A model generated the notes under the pieces. It saw only the letters and a program-made list of their open reading frames with translations. It was not told the DNA's origin and made no database searches. 64,000 nucleotides of DNA from Yoonia maritima (GTDB lineage: Bacteria; Pseudomonadota; Alphaproteobacteria; Rhodobacterales; Rhodobacteraceae). The translations under genes and the position numbers were made by a program. The DNA lies in contig NZ_PVTP01000008.1 in NCBI RefSeq assembly GCF_003003285.1, forward strand, positions 110,312-174,311. The letters run 5' to 3'. Of this stretch, positions 26,591 through 35,408 are shown one piece after another (positions within the stretch are counted from its first letter, which is position 1; the number at the start of each line of letters is the position of its first letter).

Positions 26591-27624
26591 ATGATGTATC
26601 TTGCCGGATCGACGGCCATGTCGGGCGGATCACGCTGAACCGCCCCGATGTGCTGAATGCGCTAACGCACGAGATGTGCTTGGCAATTGAAGCCGCGCTT
26701 GACGAATGGCGCGACAGTGTCCGGCTGGTTATTATCGAAGCCGCTGGTGACAAGGCGTTTTGCGCAGGCGGTGACATCGCGAGCCTTTATGAAAGCGCAA
26801 AGCGCGGTGATATCGCCTATGGGCGCAAATTTTGGCAAGACGAATACCGTTTGAATGCCAAGCTTGCCGAACACCCGGTGCCCATTGTCAGTTTTCTGCA
26901 GGGGTTCGTGATGGGCGGGGGCGTTGGGCTTGGCTGTCACACGTCACACCGTATCGTCTGCGAAAGCACCAAGATCGCGATGCCTGAATGCGGCATTGGG
27001 CTTTTGCCCGATGTTGGTGGGTCTTTGCTATTGGCGAATGCGCCAGGGTTTTTAGGGCGCTACCTTGGGCTAACGGGCGCGCGTATGGGGCCGGGGGACG
27101 CGATATTTGCGGGGTTTGCTGATACATTCGCCGACTATGATCAGTGGGATCAGTTGAAATCGGCCCTCGTTCAAACGGGCGACATTGCCGAGATTGCGCA
27201 TTTTGCCAGCACGGCACCCGCCAGCGCGATGGCTAACGATCTGGCAACCATAGACCGCTATTTCGGGTCAGACACTTTGAATCAGATTGCTGCAAATTTG
27301 CAGGATTCAGATACTGAATTTGCACAGCGCGCACTTAAGGGGCTTAAGCGCGGTGCGCCGCTCGCGCTATCTTGCTGTTTGGCGGTTCTAAAAACACTAC
27401 GCGACACGCACAGCCTGCGCGACGCCTTAGCGCTAGAGTTTCGGTTTACCGCGCGTGCCGTAGCGCAGGGCGATTTTCCCGAAGGCGTGCGCGCCGCGAT
27501 TATTGATAAGGATAATGCGCCAAACTGGGCACATGCTACGATCTCGGATGTCACACCATCCGAGGTTAACGCGATGCTATCGGACCTTGGCCGTGACGCT
27601 TTGGATTTAGAGAGACTTAGGTAA
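26587..27624 (+). CDS. 3-hydroxyisobutyryl-CoA hydrolase (crotonase family)
   Basis: A 345-residue crotonase-fold protein, longer than a hydratase. It shows CAGGDIASLY, FVMGGGVGLGCHTSHRI and PECGIGLLPDVGGSLLL, where the Glu and Asp are those of the HIBCH hydrolases. It releases CoA from 3-hydroxyisobutyryl-CoA in valine breakdown. It ends the catabolic operon; the 3-hydroxyisobutyrate and methylmalonate-semialdehyde dehydrogenases are not in this window. Start overlap ATGA with the preceding dehydrogenase supports coupling. Confidence 0.9.
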   Translation: MNDVSCRIDGHVGRITLNRPDVLNALTHEMCLAIEAALDEWRDSVRLVIIEAAGDKAFCAGGDIASLYESAKRGDIAYGRKFWQDEYRLNAKLAEHPVPIVSFLQGFVMGGGVGLGCHTSHRIVCESTKIAMPECGIGLLPDVGGSLLLANAPGFLGRYLGLTGARMGPGDAIFAGFADTFADYDQWDQLKSALVQTGDIAEIAHFASTAPASAMANDLATIDRYFGSDTLNQIAANLQDSDTEFAQRALKGLKRGAPLALSCCLAVLKTLRDTHSLRDALALEFRFTARAVAQGDFPEGVRAAIIDKDNAPNWAHATISDVTPSEVNAMLSDLGRDALDLERLR

Positions 27625-27718
27625 CAAAGCAGTTTCTTTGGATATTGACGGTCGATCATCATTTAGTGTTTTTTCATACCGGAAACTCTGATACGAACTT
27701 CGCATCAAAAATGCGAGC

Positions 27719-28648
27719 ATGAGTTATATGGCCAACAAGTTCCTTGTCGTTGATCCAATCGATCAGCTTGAGATTATCAAAGCACTTGCGAGTGAGGTTA
27801 GGGTGCGCATTTTACGGCTGCTGGAAGCGCGCGGTCCATTGAACGTGAATGAGATTTCTGACGAGCTGAAACTGCCCCAGTCCACCATTTCATCGAACCT
27901 GCAAATATTGGAAAAAAGTAGCCTGATCATCACTAAAATTGTGAAGGCCCGTAAGGGTAGTCAAAAGGTTTGTGAATCCGCGTTTTCAGAAGTGTTAATC
28001 GCGTTTGCGGATACGCAGTCTGAATTGGATGATGCATTAGAGGTATCAATGCCCATCGGGCTTTACACGCGGTGCGAAGTTTCAGCCCCTTGCGGGTTAT
28101 GCAGCCCGGATGGTGTGATCGGGTTGCTTGATGTACCTGATACCTTTTTAGATCCGGATCGCATGAAGGCAGGTTTACTATGGTTTACAAGGGGATTTGT
28201 TGAATATCAGTTTCCAAATAACCTTAAAATATCGGGCCAGACACCAACGGCTGTGGAATTCGCGATTGAGCTAAGTTCAGAGGTCCCCGGCACCAGCGCT
28301 GACTGGCCGTCAGACATTTCGCTGTCCGTAAATGATGTTGATATTGCGACATGGACATCACCGGGTGATTTCGGTGACAAGCGGGGTGTTTACACGCCGG
28401 ATTGGTGGAAACTTAGCGGTTCCCAATATGGAAAGCTTAAGAATTGGCGGATCACCGAAGACGGCAGTTACGTTGACGGTGTTAAGGTGTCGAATGTCAC
28501 GCTGGCGGATATTGGGATCGACGAACATCGTTCCATTCGGATGCGTATTGGCGTGCATAATGATGCGGATCACCCCGGTGGGATTAACATTTTTGGTCGT
28601 GGATTTGGAAATTATGACCAAGAGATCGTGATGCGGTTACGCACCTAA
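27719..28648 (+). CDS. ArsR-like winged-helix regulator with a large C-terminal domain
   Basis: A 309-residue regulator. The N-terminal 90 residues form an ArsR-type winged helix (ALASEVRVRILRLLEARGPL; ELKLPQSTISSNLQILEKSS). A cysteine cluster CEVSAPCGLC near residue 118 could bind metal or stabilise a loop. The last 190 residues look beta-rich and carry tryptophans and aromatics, possibly a ligand-sensing sandwich. ATG 27719 is taken; ATG 27728 is an alternative. Next comes a GH51 arabinofuranosidase 91 bases downstream, so it probably controls arabinoside utilisation. Confidence 0.75.
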   Translation: MSYMANKFLVVDPIDQLEIIKALASEVRVRILRLLEARGPLNVNEISDELKLPQSTISSNLQILEKSSLIITKIVKARKGSQKVCESAFSEVLIAFADTQSELDDALEVSMPIGLYTRCEVSAPCGLCSPDGVIGLLDVPDTFLDPDRMKAGLLWFTRGFVEYQFPNNLKISGQTPTAVEFAIELSSEVPGTSADWPSDISLSVNDVDIATWTSPGDFGDKRGVYTPDWWKLSGSQYGKLKNWRITEDGSYVDGVKVSNVTLADIGIDEHRSIRMRIGVHNDADHPGGINIFGRGFGNYDQEIVMRLRT

Positions 28649-28687
28649 AGTTAACTGTTGACAGGTGGGCATCGTTTGATGACTATA

Positions 28688-28728
28688 CCCATATATCCGG
28701 TACATACCGAAAAGATGGATATATTGGG
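28688..28728. promoter_or_regulatory. Nested inverted repeats upstream of the arabinofuranosidase gene
   Basis: CCCATATATCC (28688-28698) and GGATATATTGGG (28717-28728) are inverted arms with one extra base. Inside lies CGGTACATACCG (28698-28709), a palindrome with five-base arms. It sits 11 bases upstream of the GH51 start, so operator and ribosome site are close. It is a candidate site for the ArsR-like regulator. Confidence 0.45.
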
Positions 28729-28739
28729 GGGAGCCGGTC

Positions 28740-30248
28740 ATGAAGGCCAAAGTTACTGCGCACGCGCGCTTTGTTATTTCTGATATTGATAAGCGCCTAT
28801 ACGGTTCGTTTCTCGAACATATGGGGCGTGCTGTTTACACAGGCATATACGAGCCCGATCACGCCACCGCCGATGAATCCGGTATGCGTCGTGATGTGAT
28901 TGATTTGGTCAAAGAACTGGACACACCGATCTGCCGTTATCCCGGCGGCAACTTTGTTTCTGCGTATAATTGGGAAGACGGGATCGGACCAAAGGACCAG
29001 CGCCCAACACGGTTGGATTTGGCTTGGCGGACAAGTGAATCAAACCATGTCGGCATTCATGAATTTGCTGATTGGGCCGAAAAGGCCAATACAGAAATGA
29101 TGCTTGCCGTTAATTTGGGCTCGCGCGGTTTGGACGAAGCGCGGGCGTTTCTGGAATATGTCAATCATCCCGGCGGCACCTATTGGTCTGATCTGCGTAA
29201 ACAAAACGGCCAAGCGGAACCTTGGAACGTTAAGACTTGGTGTCTTGGCAATGAAATGGACGGGCCATGGCAGGTTGGACATAAAACGGCCGACCAATAC
29301 GGACACCTTGCCAACGAAGTCGCAAAAGCGATGCGCGGTTATCAAAAGGATCTTGAGCTGGTTGTGTGCGGGTCATCTGGCCCAGGCATGTCGACCTATC
29401 CGCAATGGGAATCAACCGTTCTTGAACACACCTATGAAAACGTCGATCTGATTTCATTGCATATGTACTTTGAGAACTACGAAAAAAACACAGCTGAATA
29501 TCTCGCGCTTCCTGAAAAACTGGACCGCTACATTGGAACGATTTCGGGTGTGATTGATTTCATCAAATCAAAGAACCGCGCCAAGAATAATGTTAAGATT
29601 TCGTTTGATGAATGGAATGTCTGGTATCACAACCGGATCGACGACATGGATAAGCTATCCGATTGGGATTGGCCGTTTGCACCGCATCTGCTGGAAGACG
29701 TGTATAACTTTGAAGACGTGCTGCAGGTTGGCTGTATTCTAAACACCTTTATTCGCCGGTCGGATGTTGTGCGGGTGGCGTGTATTGCTCAGCTTGTGAA
29801 CGTGATTGCGCCCATCATGACGGCGCCCAACGGGGATGCGTGGCGTCAGACAATCTTTTATCCGTTCCAATTTGCGTCGGCCCATGGCCGTGGCACCGCG
29901 CTGCGGCTTGATGTTGATTGTGCCAGCTACAAAGCGGACGTAGCCGATAATGTGAGCTATCTTGATATTTCGGGCGTTCACGATGCTGATGCAGGTTTTC
30001 TGACGTTCTTTGCGATCAACAGACATGGGCAAGAAGCGTTAGACGTCGATGTCGCGATTGAAGGGTTTGGGGCGGTCAAAGCGGTGGAACACACCCTGAT
30101 CAAACATGACGATTTACAGGCAACCAATACGCAAGCTGCACCAGACACTGTCGCCCCCAAAAGCGGGGAAGGCGCGCGGCTTGATGATGGGAAACTGACG
30201 CTGACCCTACCGCCCTATAGTTATTCGATGTTCCGGGTTCAGCTATGA
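28740..30248 (+). CDS. Alpha-L-arabinofuranosidase, GH51
   Basis: The 502-residue glycoside hydrolase removes arabinofuranosyl groups. It has no signal peptide, so it works inside the cell on imported oligosaccharides. Catalytic residues: acid/base Glu172 in CLGNEMDGPW and nucleophile Glu291 in KISFDEWNVWYHNR. The N-terminus holds YGSFLEHMGRAVY and CRYPGGNFVSAYNWEDGIG, both typical of GH51. The C-terminal beta domain ends YSYSMFRVQL. The following ABC importer probably supplies its substrate. Confidence 0.94.
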   Translation: MKAKVTAHARFVISDIDKRLYGSFLEHMGRAVYTGIYEPDHATADESGMRRDVIDLVKELDTPICRYPGGNFVSAYNWEDGIGPKDQRPTRLDLAWRTSESNHVGIHEFADWAEKANTEMMLAVNLGSRGLDEARAFLEYVNHPGGTYWSDLRKQNGQAEPWNVKTWCLGNEMDGPWQVGHKTADQYGHLANEVAKAMRGYQKDLELVVCGSSGPGMSTYPQWESTVLEHTYENVDLISLHMYFENYEKNTAEYLALPEKLDRYIGTISGVIDFIKSKNRAKNNVKISFDEWNVWYHNRIDDMDKLSDWDWPFAPHLLEDVYNFEDVLQVGCILNTFIRRSDVVRVACIAQLVNVIAPIMTAPNGDAWRQTIFYPFQFASAHGRGTALRLDVDCASYKADVADNVSYLDISGVHDADAGFLTFFAINRHGQEALDVDVAIEGFGAVKAVEHTLIKHDDLQATNTQAAPDTVAPKSGEGARLDDGKLTLTLPPYSYSMFRVQL

Positions 30249-30310
30249 ATTAATTGGGCACGTTTTAGGAATTCATAGGAGGGAATTTCAAAAACGCGCC
30301 TTTTACAAGC

Positions 30311-30332
30311 AACGGTTGAGGAGCCGTTTTTT
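30311..30332 (+). terminator. Stem-loop with T-run (terminator or attenuator) before the sugar-binding protein gene
   Basis: AACGGTT (30311-30317), loop GAGG, AGCCGTT (30322-30328) pair along 7 bases with one G-U. The T-run (30327-30332) overlaps the last stem bases. It lies only 12 bases before the start codon at 30345, with the ribosome site AGGGAGG next to it, so it may partly stop read-through from the GH51 gene. An upstream imperfect stem, GGCACGTTTT (30257-30266) with AAAACGCGCC (30291-30300), could form in the same leader. Confidence 0.5.
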
Positions 30333-30344
30333 AGGGAGGAACAG

Positions 30345-31601
30345 ATGAAAAAATTTATCGCAATTGCGGCGGCGGCCATGGTGGGGGCTGCAGCACAAGC
30401 ACAAGAGACAGTGGTCTGGTGGGATTTTCTGGGCGGCGGTGACGGCGTGCGCATGAAGCAGATGATCGCCGATTTCAACGATGCCCACGCAGGCGAGATT
30501 GTGATCGACGGAACCACGCTTGATTGGGGTGTGCCATTTTACACCAAAGTGCAGACTTCTGTTGCCGTAGGCGAAGCACCAGACATCATGACATATCACG
30601 CAAGCCGCATCCCGTTGGCTGTGGATCAGGGTCTTTTGCAGGAACTGACCCCCGCTGATTTTGACGCAATGGGGCTAGGCCAAGATGATTTTGCCCCATC
30701 TATTTGGGACGCGGTGTCGGCAGATGGTAAGCAATACGGTGTGCCGATCGATACACACCCAATCGTTCTGTATTATAACAAGGATATTCTGGGCGAAGCT
30801 GGGTTGCTGACAGATGATGGTCTGCCCGTTGGGCTTGGATCACGCGCGGAATTCACCGCAACGCTTCAGGCGCTAAAAGACAATAGCGATGTGACATTTC
30901 CGCTTGGGTCGGTGACCGCGGACGGGAATTTTATGTTTCGAACCATCTATTCGTTGATGGGACAGCAAGACGGTGAATTGATGACCGACGGCGCGTTCCT
31001 TGTTGGTGACAATGCGACCAAGCTAGAGAATGCCTTGGCGGTGTTGCAGGAATGGACGAACGAAGGGCTTCAATCGACCTACACGGATTATCCAGCCACT
31101 GTTGCGTTGTTCACCAGTGGAGAAGCCGTAATGATGATCAACGGCGTTTGGGAGGTTCCCACAATGGTGGACCTAGAGGCCGAGGGAAATCTTTTTGAGT
31201 GGGGTGCGGTTGAGTTGCCTGTGATCTTTGATCATGCATCGACGTATTCTGACAGCCACGTTTTCGCGATACCTGAAGGGAACGATATGTCCCCCGAAAA
31301 ACGGGCGGCCGTTTTAGAGGTGATGTCGTGGATTTCCAAAAATTCGCTTTTCTGGGCGACGGCAGGGCATATCCCTGCGAACAACAACATCACCGCGATG
31401 GACGCATACAAGGCGATGGAACCCAACGCGACCTATTCGTCGCTGACGGCCAACATGATTTATGACCCCAAGACGCCAATGGCTGGTGTTGCGGGTCCGA
31501 TCTTTGATGTGATGTCGACATATTTTGTTCCTACGCTGAACGGCGAAATGGAACCTTCAGAAGCCGTCGAAGAAATCATTTACGAGCTTAACGACATGTA
31601 A
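30345..31601 (+). CDS. Sugar ABC transporter periplasmic substrate-binding protein
   Basis: A 418-residue secreted binding protein. Signal peptide MKKFIAIAAAAMVGAAAQAQ with a cut probably after AQA. The mature part has type-II binding protein features (WWDFLGGGDGVRMKQMIADF; APDIMTYHASRIP; MINGVWEVP). It belongs to the extracellular solute-binding family 1. The gene opens a transporter operon after the GH51 gene and is followed by a hairpin. The likely ligand is an arabino-oligosaccharide, inferred from the neighbour. Confidence 0.9.
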   Translation: MKKFIAIAAAAMVGAAAQAQETVVWWDFLGGGDGVRMKQMIADFNDAHAGEIVIDGTTLDWGVPFYTKVQTSVAVGEAPDIMTYHASRIPLAVDQGLLQELTPADFDAMGLGQDDFAPSIWDAVSADGKQYGVPIDTHPIVLYYNKDILGEAGLLTDDGLPVGLGSRAEFTATLQALKDNSDVTFPLGSVTADGNFMFRTIYSLMGQQDGELMTDGAFLVGDNATKLENALAVLQEWTNEGLQSTYTDYPATVALFTSGEAVMMINGVWEVPTMVDLEAEGNLFEWGAVELPVIFDHASTYSDSHVFAIPEGNDMSPEKRAAVLEVMSWISKNSLFWATAGHIPANNNITAMDAYKAMEPNATYSSLTANMIYDPKTPMAGVAGPIFDVMSTYFVPTLNGEMEPSEAVEEIIYELNDM

Positions 31602-31613
31602 ACCAGGATATCG

Positions 31614-31642
31614 GTTTGGGCGGCCAATAGGTGTGCCCAAAC
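31614..31642 (+). repeat. Hairpin downstream of the sugar-binding protein gene
   Basis: GTTTGGGC (31614-31621) and GCCCAAAC (31635-31642) form a perfect 8-bp stem around a 13-base loop, 13 bases after the stop codon, with no T-run. The position matches that of the hairpin after the branched-chain-type binding protein. Confidence 0.5.
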
Positions 31643-31670
31643 TATTCGCCTAGAAGGGGAGGGCAGGGGT

Positions 31671-32552
31671 GTGCTTCGCAACACAAAAAAAGAATGGCTG
31701 ATCGCGTACATACTTATTGCGCCCTTTGTCGCGATTTATGCGTTGATTTTTGTCTATCCGACGATCGACATGTTCTTTCTATCGTTTCAGGATGCCCCGT
31801 TAGTTGGCGCCGGCGATTTTGTTGGTATCGAAAACTATGAACGCCTGCCGCGCGACCGTAGGTTTGGCACCGCATTCTGGAATACAGCCTATTTCGTCGC
31901 TCTGACGGTTATTCCGGGTACGTTCGTGGCGCTTGCGATTTCGATGGCTGTGACACGGCTGTCTGGACGCACGCAGGCGCTTGTTCTGGCGCTGTTTTTC
32001 CTACCGTATATTTTGCCTGTATCTGTCGTTTTCCGAATCTGGGATTGGGCGTTGAATTTCCAATTCGGGATCGCGATGCACGTGTTGGATGCTTTTGGAA
32101 TGGACCGTATTCCCGTTTTCAAGACCACCACTTGGTTTATGCCTGCCGTTGCCTTTGTCACGATTTGGTGGACCTGTGGGTTTTCTGTGCTGCTGTTTTT
32201 GGCCGGGCTGCGCGCCATCCCCCAAGAAATTTACGAAGCAGCGGCGTTGGATAATACATCCCGCTGGCGGATGTTTCGCCATGTCACCTGGCCGCTACTA
32301 TGGCCCATTACGGGGCTTGTTCTAACCATTCAGCTGATATTGCAGCTTAAGATTTTTGATCAGGTTTATCTGTTTAGCCAAGGTGGGCGGCCGAACGATA
32401 ACCTTGTGATGGTTTACTACATTTTTCAGCGCGCTTTTGTGAATAACCAAGGCGGTCGTGCGGCGGCCATTGCTGTCGTCCTGTTTATCATGGTGATTGT
32501 CATTTCGGTCATCAATTTCCAACTGACGCGGCTATCGGAGCGACGCAAATGA
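31671..32552 (+). CDS. Sugar ABC transporter permease (MalF-like)
   Basis: A 293-residue inner-membrane protein with six predicted helices. It starts GTG 31671 after a GGGGAGGG ribosome site. The cytoplasmic EAA-type loop reads IYEAAALDNTSRWRMFRHVTWPLLW near residue 185, which contacts the ATPase. It overlaps the next permease gene by four bases. It is probably part of the arabinoside importer. Confidence 0.9.
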   Translation: MLRNTKKEWLIAYILIAPFVAIYALIFVYPTIDMFFLSFQDAPLVGAGDFVGIENYERLPRDRRFGTAFWNTAYFVALTVIPGTFVALAISMAVTRLSGRTQALVLALFFLPYILPVSVVFRIWDWALNFQFGIAMHVLDAFGMDRIPVFKTTTWFMPAVAFVTIWWTCGFSVLLFLAGLRAIPQEIYEAAALDNTSRWRMFRHVTWPLLWPITGLVLTIQLILQLKIFDQVYLFSQGGRPNDNLVMVYYIFQRAFVNNQGGRAAAIAVVLFIMVIVISVINFQLTRLSERRK

Positions 32553-33391
32553 CGCCCACAACAATCAGACGCATCAACTGGATGGGTGGGGCTTTCACCA
32601 TTTTGACGGTTCTCATTGCCGTCTTATGGGCGTTTCCGATTTATTGGGGTATTATAAGTTCGCTAAAGCCGGAAAACGAAGTGGTCCGCCCCTATATCGA
32701 ACTTTGGCCTGATACCCTGACATTCGAACACTATTGGTTTGCACTGACGCAAACACAAATTGGAAAGTGGTATATCAATTCCATTGCGACATCTGTCGGG
32801 GTAACGGTCCTGACTGTATCGACTTCGCTATTTGCGGGCTATGCTATTTCGCAATTACGCTTTCCGGGGCGGCGTGTTTTGTGGTGGTTGATCTTGGCCA
32901 GCTTTATGGTGCCCACACAGGTCCTTATTATCAATCATTTTGTGCTTATGGCGAACATGAGTCTGTTGAACAGTTGGGCTGGAATTATCCTTCCGCAACT
33001 TATCCATCCTGTCATCGTGATCGTTTTCAAACAGTTCTTTGATCAAGTCCCAAAGGATTTTCGTGAGGCAGCAGCAATGGATAACGCCAGCGAATGGGCC
33101 GTGCTGTTCAAGATCTACATCCCCATGAATTGGGGGGTGATCACCGCGCTTTCCATCGTGACGTTCATCTGGGCTTGGAATGCGTTTCTTTGGCCATTCC
33201 TTGCGGTTACCAAAACAGAAATGATGACAATCACCGTCGGCATTACGCAGGTTTTTGATGCTTTTGGCGTCTATTACGCGCGGCAACTTTCGGCAGCGGT
33301 TCTGGCCGGATTTCCTGTTGCTTTGGTCTATTTGGTGTTCCAGCGCCGCGTCACACAGGCAATCACGCTAAGCGCAGGGATCAAGGGATAA
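32549..33391 (+). CDS. Sugar ABC transporter permease (MalG-like)
   Basis: A 280-residue partner permease with six helices. Typical features are FPIYWGIISSLKPENEV near the start and the EAA loop FREAAAMDNASEWAVLFKIYIP near residue 170. The C-terminus RRVTQAITLSAGIKG matches this family. It is coupled to the preceding permease and 33 bases upstream of the ATPase gene. Confidence 0.9.
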   Translation: MTPTTIRRINWMGGAFTILTVLIAVLWAFPIYWGIISSLKPENEVVRPYIELWPDTLTFEHYWFALTQTQIGKWYINSIATSVGVTVLTVSTSLFAGYAISQLRFPGRRVLWWLILASFMVPTQVLIINHFVLMANMSLLNSWAGIILPQLIHPVIVIVFKQFFDQVPKDFREAAAMDNASEWAVLFKIYIPMNWGVITALSIVTFIWAWNAFLWPFLAVTKTEMMTITVGITQVFDAFGVYYARQLSAAVLAGFPVALVYLVFQRRVTQAITLSAGIKG

Positions 33392-33424
33392 TGGTCAAAT
33401 CACGCATGCAACAAGAGGCACATC

Positions 33425-34495
33425 ATGGCTGATATTTCGCTCGACACCGTATCCAAAAGCTTTGGTGGTATCAAAGTTATCGATGGGATTTCACTTGAGA
33501 TGAAATCGGGTGAATTTGTTGTCTTTCTGGGGCCGTCCGGATCTGGAAAATCCACGCTTTTACGTATGATCGCCGGGCTTGAAACCATTGACGGTGGGGC
33601 ATTAACGATTGACGGAAAACGATCAGAACACCTTGCGCCCGGCCAGCGCGAGGTCGCAATGGTGTTCCAAAATTACGCGCTATATCCACATATGACGGTG
33701 CGTGGAAACATGGCATTTGGGCTAAAAAATATTGGTATGGATAAGTCAGAGATCGACAAGCGCGTCGAAGATGCTGCCCGTATTTTAGAAATGGATGCTT
33801 TGCTTGACCGTCGACCAGCACAGCTTTCGGGGGGGCAACGTCAACGTGTGGCCATCGGGCGCGCCATCGTGAAAGAACCTGCCGCATTTTTGTTTGATGA
33901 ACCGTTGTCGAACCTTGATGCGGCGTTGCGCGTGCGCACCCGTGTTGAACTGGCCGAACTGCATCAACGCATGCAATCCACGATGATCTATGTGACCCAT
34001 GATCAGACCGAGGCTATGACCCTTGCGGATCGTATTGTGGTTTTGAATAACTGTCGGATTGAACAGGTTGGCACGCCGATGGACGTTTACCTGTACCCCG
34101 CGACGCGTTTTGTTGCGGGATTTGTGGGAAGTCCGGGCATGAACTTTCTAAACGCTGAGCTAAAGGGCAGTGGTACGGACCAGTGTGTGACCTTGGGGGA
34201 CGGGTCCCGAATTGCGCTTGAGATCGACGTTCCTGCAGGGCCTTATGATTTAGGTATTCGCCCCGAAGCGGTCAGGGTAAGCGCCGCACCCGCCGCGACG
34301 ACAGGCAAGGCAGCCGTTGTTGAACGGTTAGGTGACCGGACGCTTATTCATTTGCATCTTGAAGATGGGACTGAACTTACTGCTTTGGATAGCGGACGTT
34401 CAAACGTGGTGTCAGGTGATGCGGTTCATTTGGAATTTGATACCAGCCAATTACATCTTTTCGACGCAGAAGGTATCGCGCATCACGCAAAATAA
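33425..34495 (+). CDS. Sugar ABC transporter ATP-binding protein (MsmK/UgpC-like)
   Basis: A 356-residue ATPase. Walker A GPSGSGKSTLL, Q-loop MVFQNYALYPHMTV, signature LSGGQRQRVAIGRAI, Walker B AAFLFDEPLSNLDA and H-loop YVTHDQTEAMTL are all present. A C-terminal regulatory TOBE-type domain covers residues 240-356. The last 119 bases are antisense to the extended 3' end of the azoreductase gene. It finishes the importer operon. Confidence 0.93.
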   Translation: MADISLDTVSKSFGGIKVIDGISLEMKSGEFVVFLGPSGSGKSTLLRMIAGLETIDGGALTIDGKRSEHLAPGQREVAMVFQNYALYPHMTVRGNMAFGLKNIGMDKSEIDKRVEDAARILEMDALLDRRPAQLSGGQRQRVAIGRAIVKEPAAFLFDEPLSNLDAALRVRTRVELAELHQRMQSTMIYVTHDQTEAMTLADRIVVLNNCRIEQVGTPMDVYLYPATRFVAGFVGSPGMNFLNAELKGSGTDQCVTLGDGSRIALEIDVPAGPYDLGIRPEAVRVSAAPAATTGKAAVVERLGDRTLIHLHLEDGTELTALDSGRSNVVSGDAVHLEFDTSQLHLFDAEGIAHHAK

Positions 34496-35153
34496 ATGGG
34501 GTTTTGCCACAGTGATCCAACAAGAGTGCGCGGTAGATGATTGCGATGAGTTCAGAGGCACGCTTCACAGCCACTGCTTTGACAGCCTCAACATCAGCCG
34601 TCAGAACCGTTGGTTGCACGCGTATGTCATGCACATCGGTCACCCCAAGGAAACCCAACCAGTCCTTCAGTACCGGTGTGGAGAAGTCCGAGCCGAAATT
34701 TTTACCAACGTCGCTATGCCAGACGCCGCTGGCGTGGACGATCACCGCTTTACGATCCGTCATCAGCCCAGAGTATCCAGCCTCTGGACCAAAGCCGAAA
34801 CTCCACCCTGGCTGCGTAACTAGATCAATATAGTGCTTCAGCTTGTATGGGACGCCATTATTCCAAATAGGCACGTTGAAGACGTACATGTCTGCGGCTG
34901 CAAATCGGTCGAAAACAGCCCGAACTGCGTCCCAAGCAGCCACTTCTTCGTTGGTCTGATCTCGTCCTGCGAAGAGCGCCATTTTAGCACCGGTCGCGAT
35001 TTCTCCAAACTCTGGCAAGTTAGCAGCGAATAAATCGAGGCGGTCAATTTCGACCTCATGGTGCTCGGCGAGCTTTGTGGTGAAATAGTCAGCAACTTCG
35101 AGCGAGTAGCTATTTGCGCCGCGCGGGGAGGCGTTAATATGTAAGAGCTTCAT
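34377..35153 (-). CDS. FMN-dependent NADH-azoreductase-like protein with an abnormal C-terminal tail
   Basis: The flavodoxin-fold quinone/azo reductase starts at ATG 35153 after AAGGAAG, giving MKLLHINASPRGANSYS, the FMN-phosphate-binding segment. A second motif is NVPIWNNGVPYKLKHYID, then PGWSFGFGPEAGYSGLMTDR. Family members end near residue 205; this frame runs to 258. The last 40 or so residues are simply the antisense of the sugar-ABC ATPase gene, so the normal stop seems lost. It follows a frameshifted membrane gene and is divergent from a TetR gene, a common azoR arrangement. Function may be retained. Confidence 0.8.
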   Translation of the reverse strand: MKLLHINASPRGANSYSLEVADYFTTKLAEHHEVEIDRLDLFAANLPEFGEIATGAKMALFAGRDQTNEEVAAWDAVRAVFDRFAAADMYVFNVPIWNNGVPYKLKHYIDLVTQPGWSFGFGPEAGYSGLMTDRKAVIVHASGVWHSDVGKNFGSDFSTPVLKDWLGFLGVTDVHDIRVQPTVLTADVEAVKAVAVKRASELIAIIYRALLLDHCGKTPFILRDARYLLRRKDVIGWYQIPNEPHHLTPRLNVRYPKQ

Positions 35154-35178
35154 AGTCTTCCTTTCGATGAGTTTTGAC

Positions 35179-35387
35179 TTATTTGGCTGTAATGAACCGG
35201 ACAAAGTGTGTTTGGGTCATTGGGATCAAGCTGTAGACCATTGCCACCACCATGAGCGGACTCATGAGTGCAGTGCGCTGCCACGTGGCCCACCAGTCGT
35301 GAGTGGCTCTATGAGGTATGATAGAAGCGTGATCAGAGGGTAGACGCCAAGTATGACGAGACCTGTAAACCTCAGTGGGGGACGCAT
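35179..35387 (-). pseudogene. Small two-helix membrane protein gene, broken by a one-base frameshift
   Basis: From ATG 35387 (AGGTGA ribosome site upstream) the frame reads MRPPLRFTGLVILGVYPLIT and continues to LTTG, then goes out of frame. The other frame continues WATWQRTALMSPLMVVAMVY and ends FVRFITAK at TAA 35179-35181. Total length 209 bases is one short of 70 codons, so adding one base near 35290 restores a 69-residue protein with two membrane helices. It lies 25 bases upstream of the azoreductase gene in the same direction. A sequencing error is the alternative. Confidence 0.65.
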
Positions 35388-35408
35388 TTTTCGTTCACCT
35401 TATTATAC

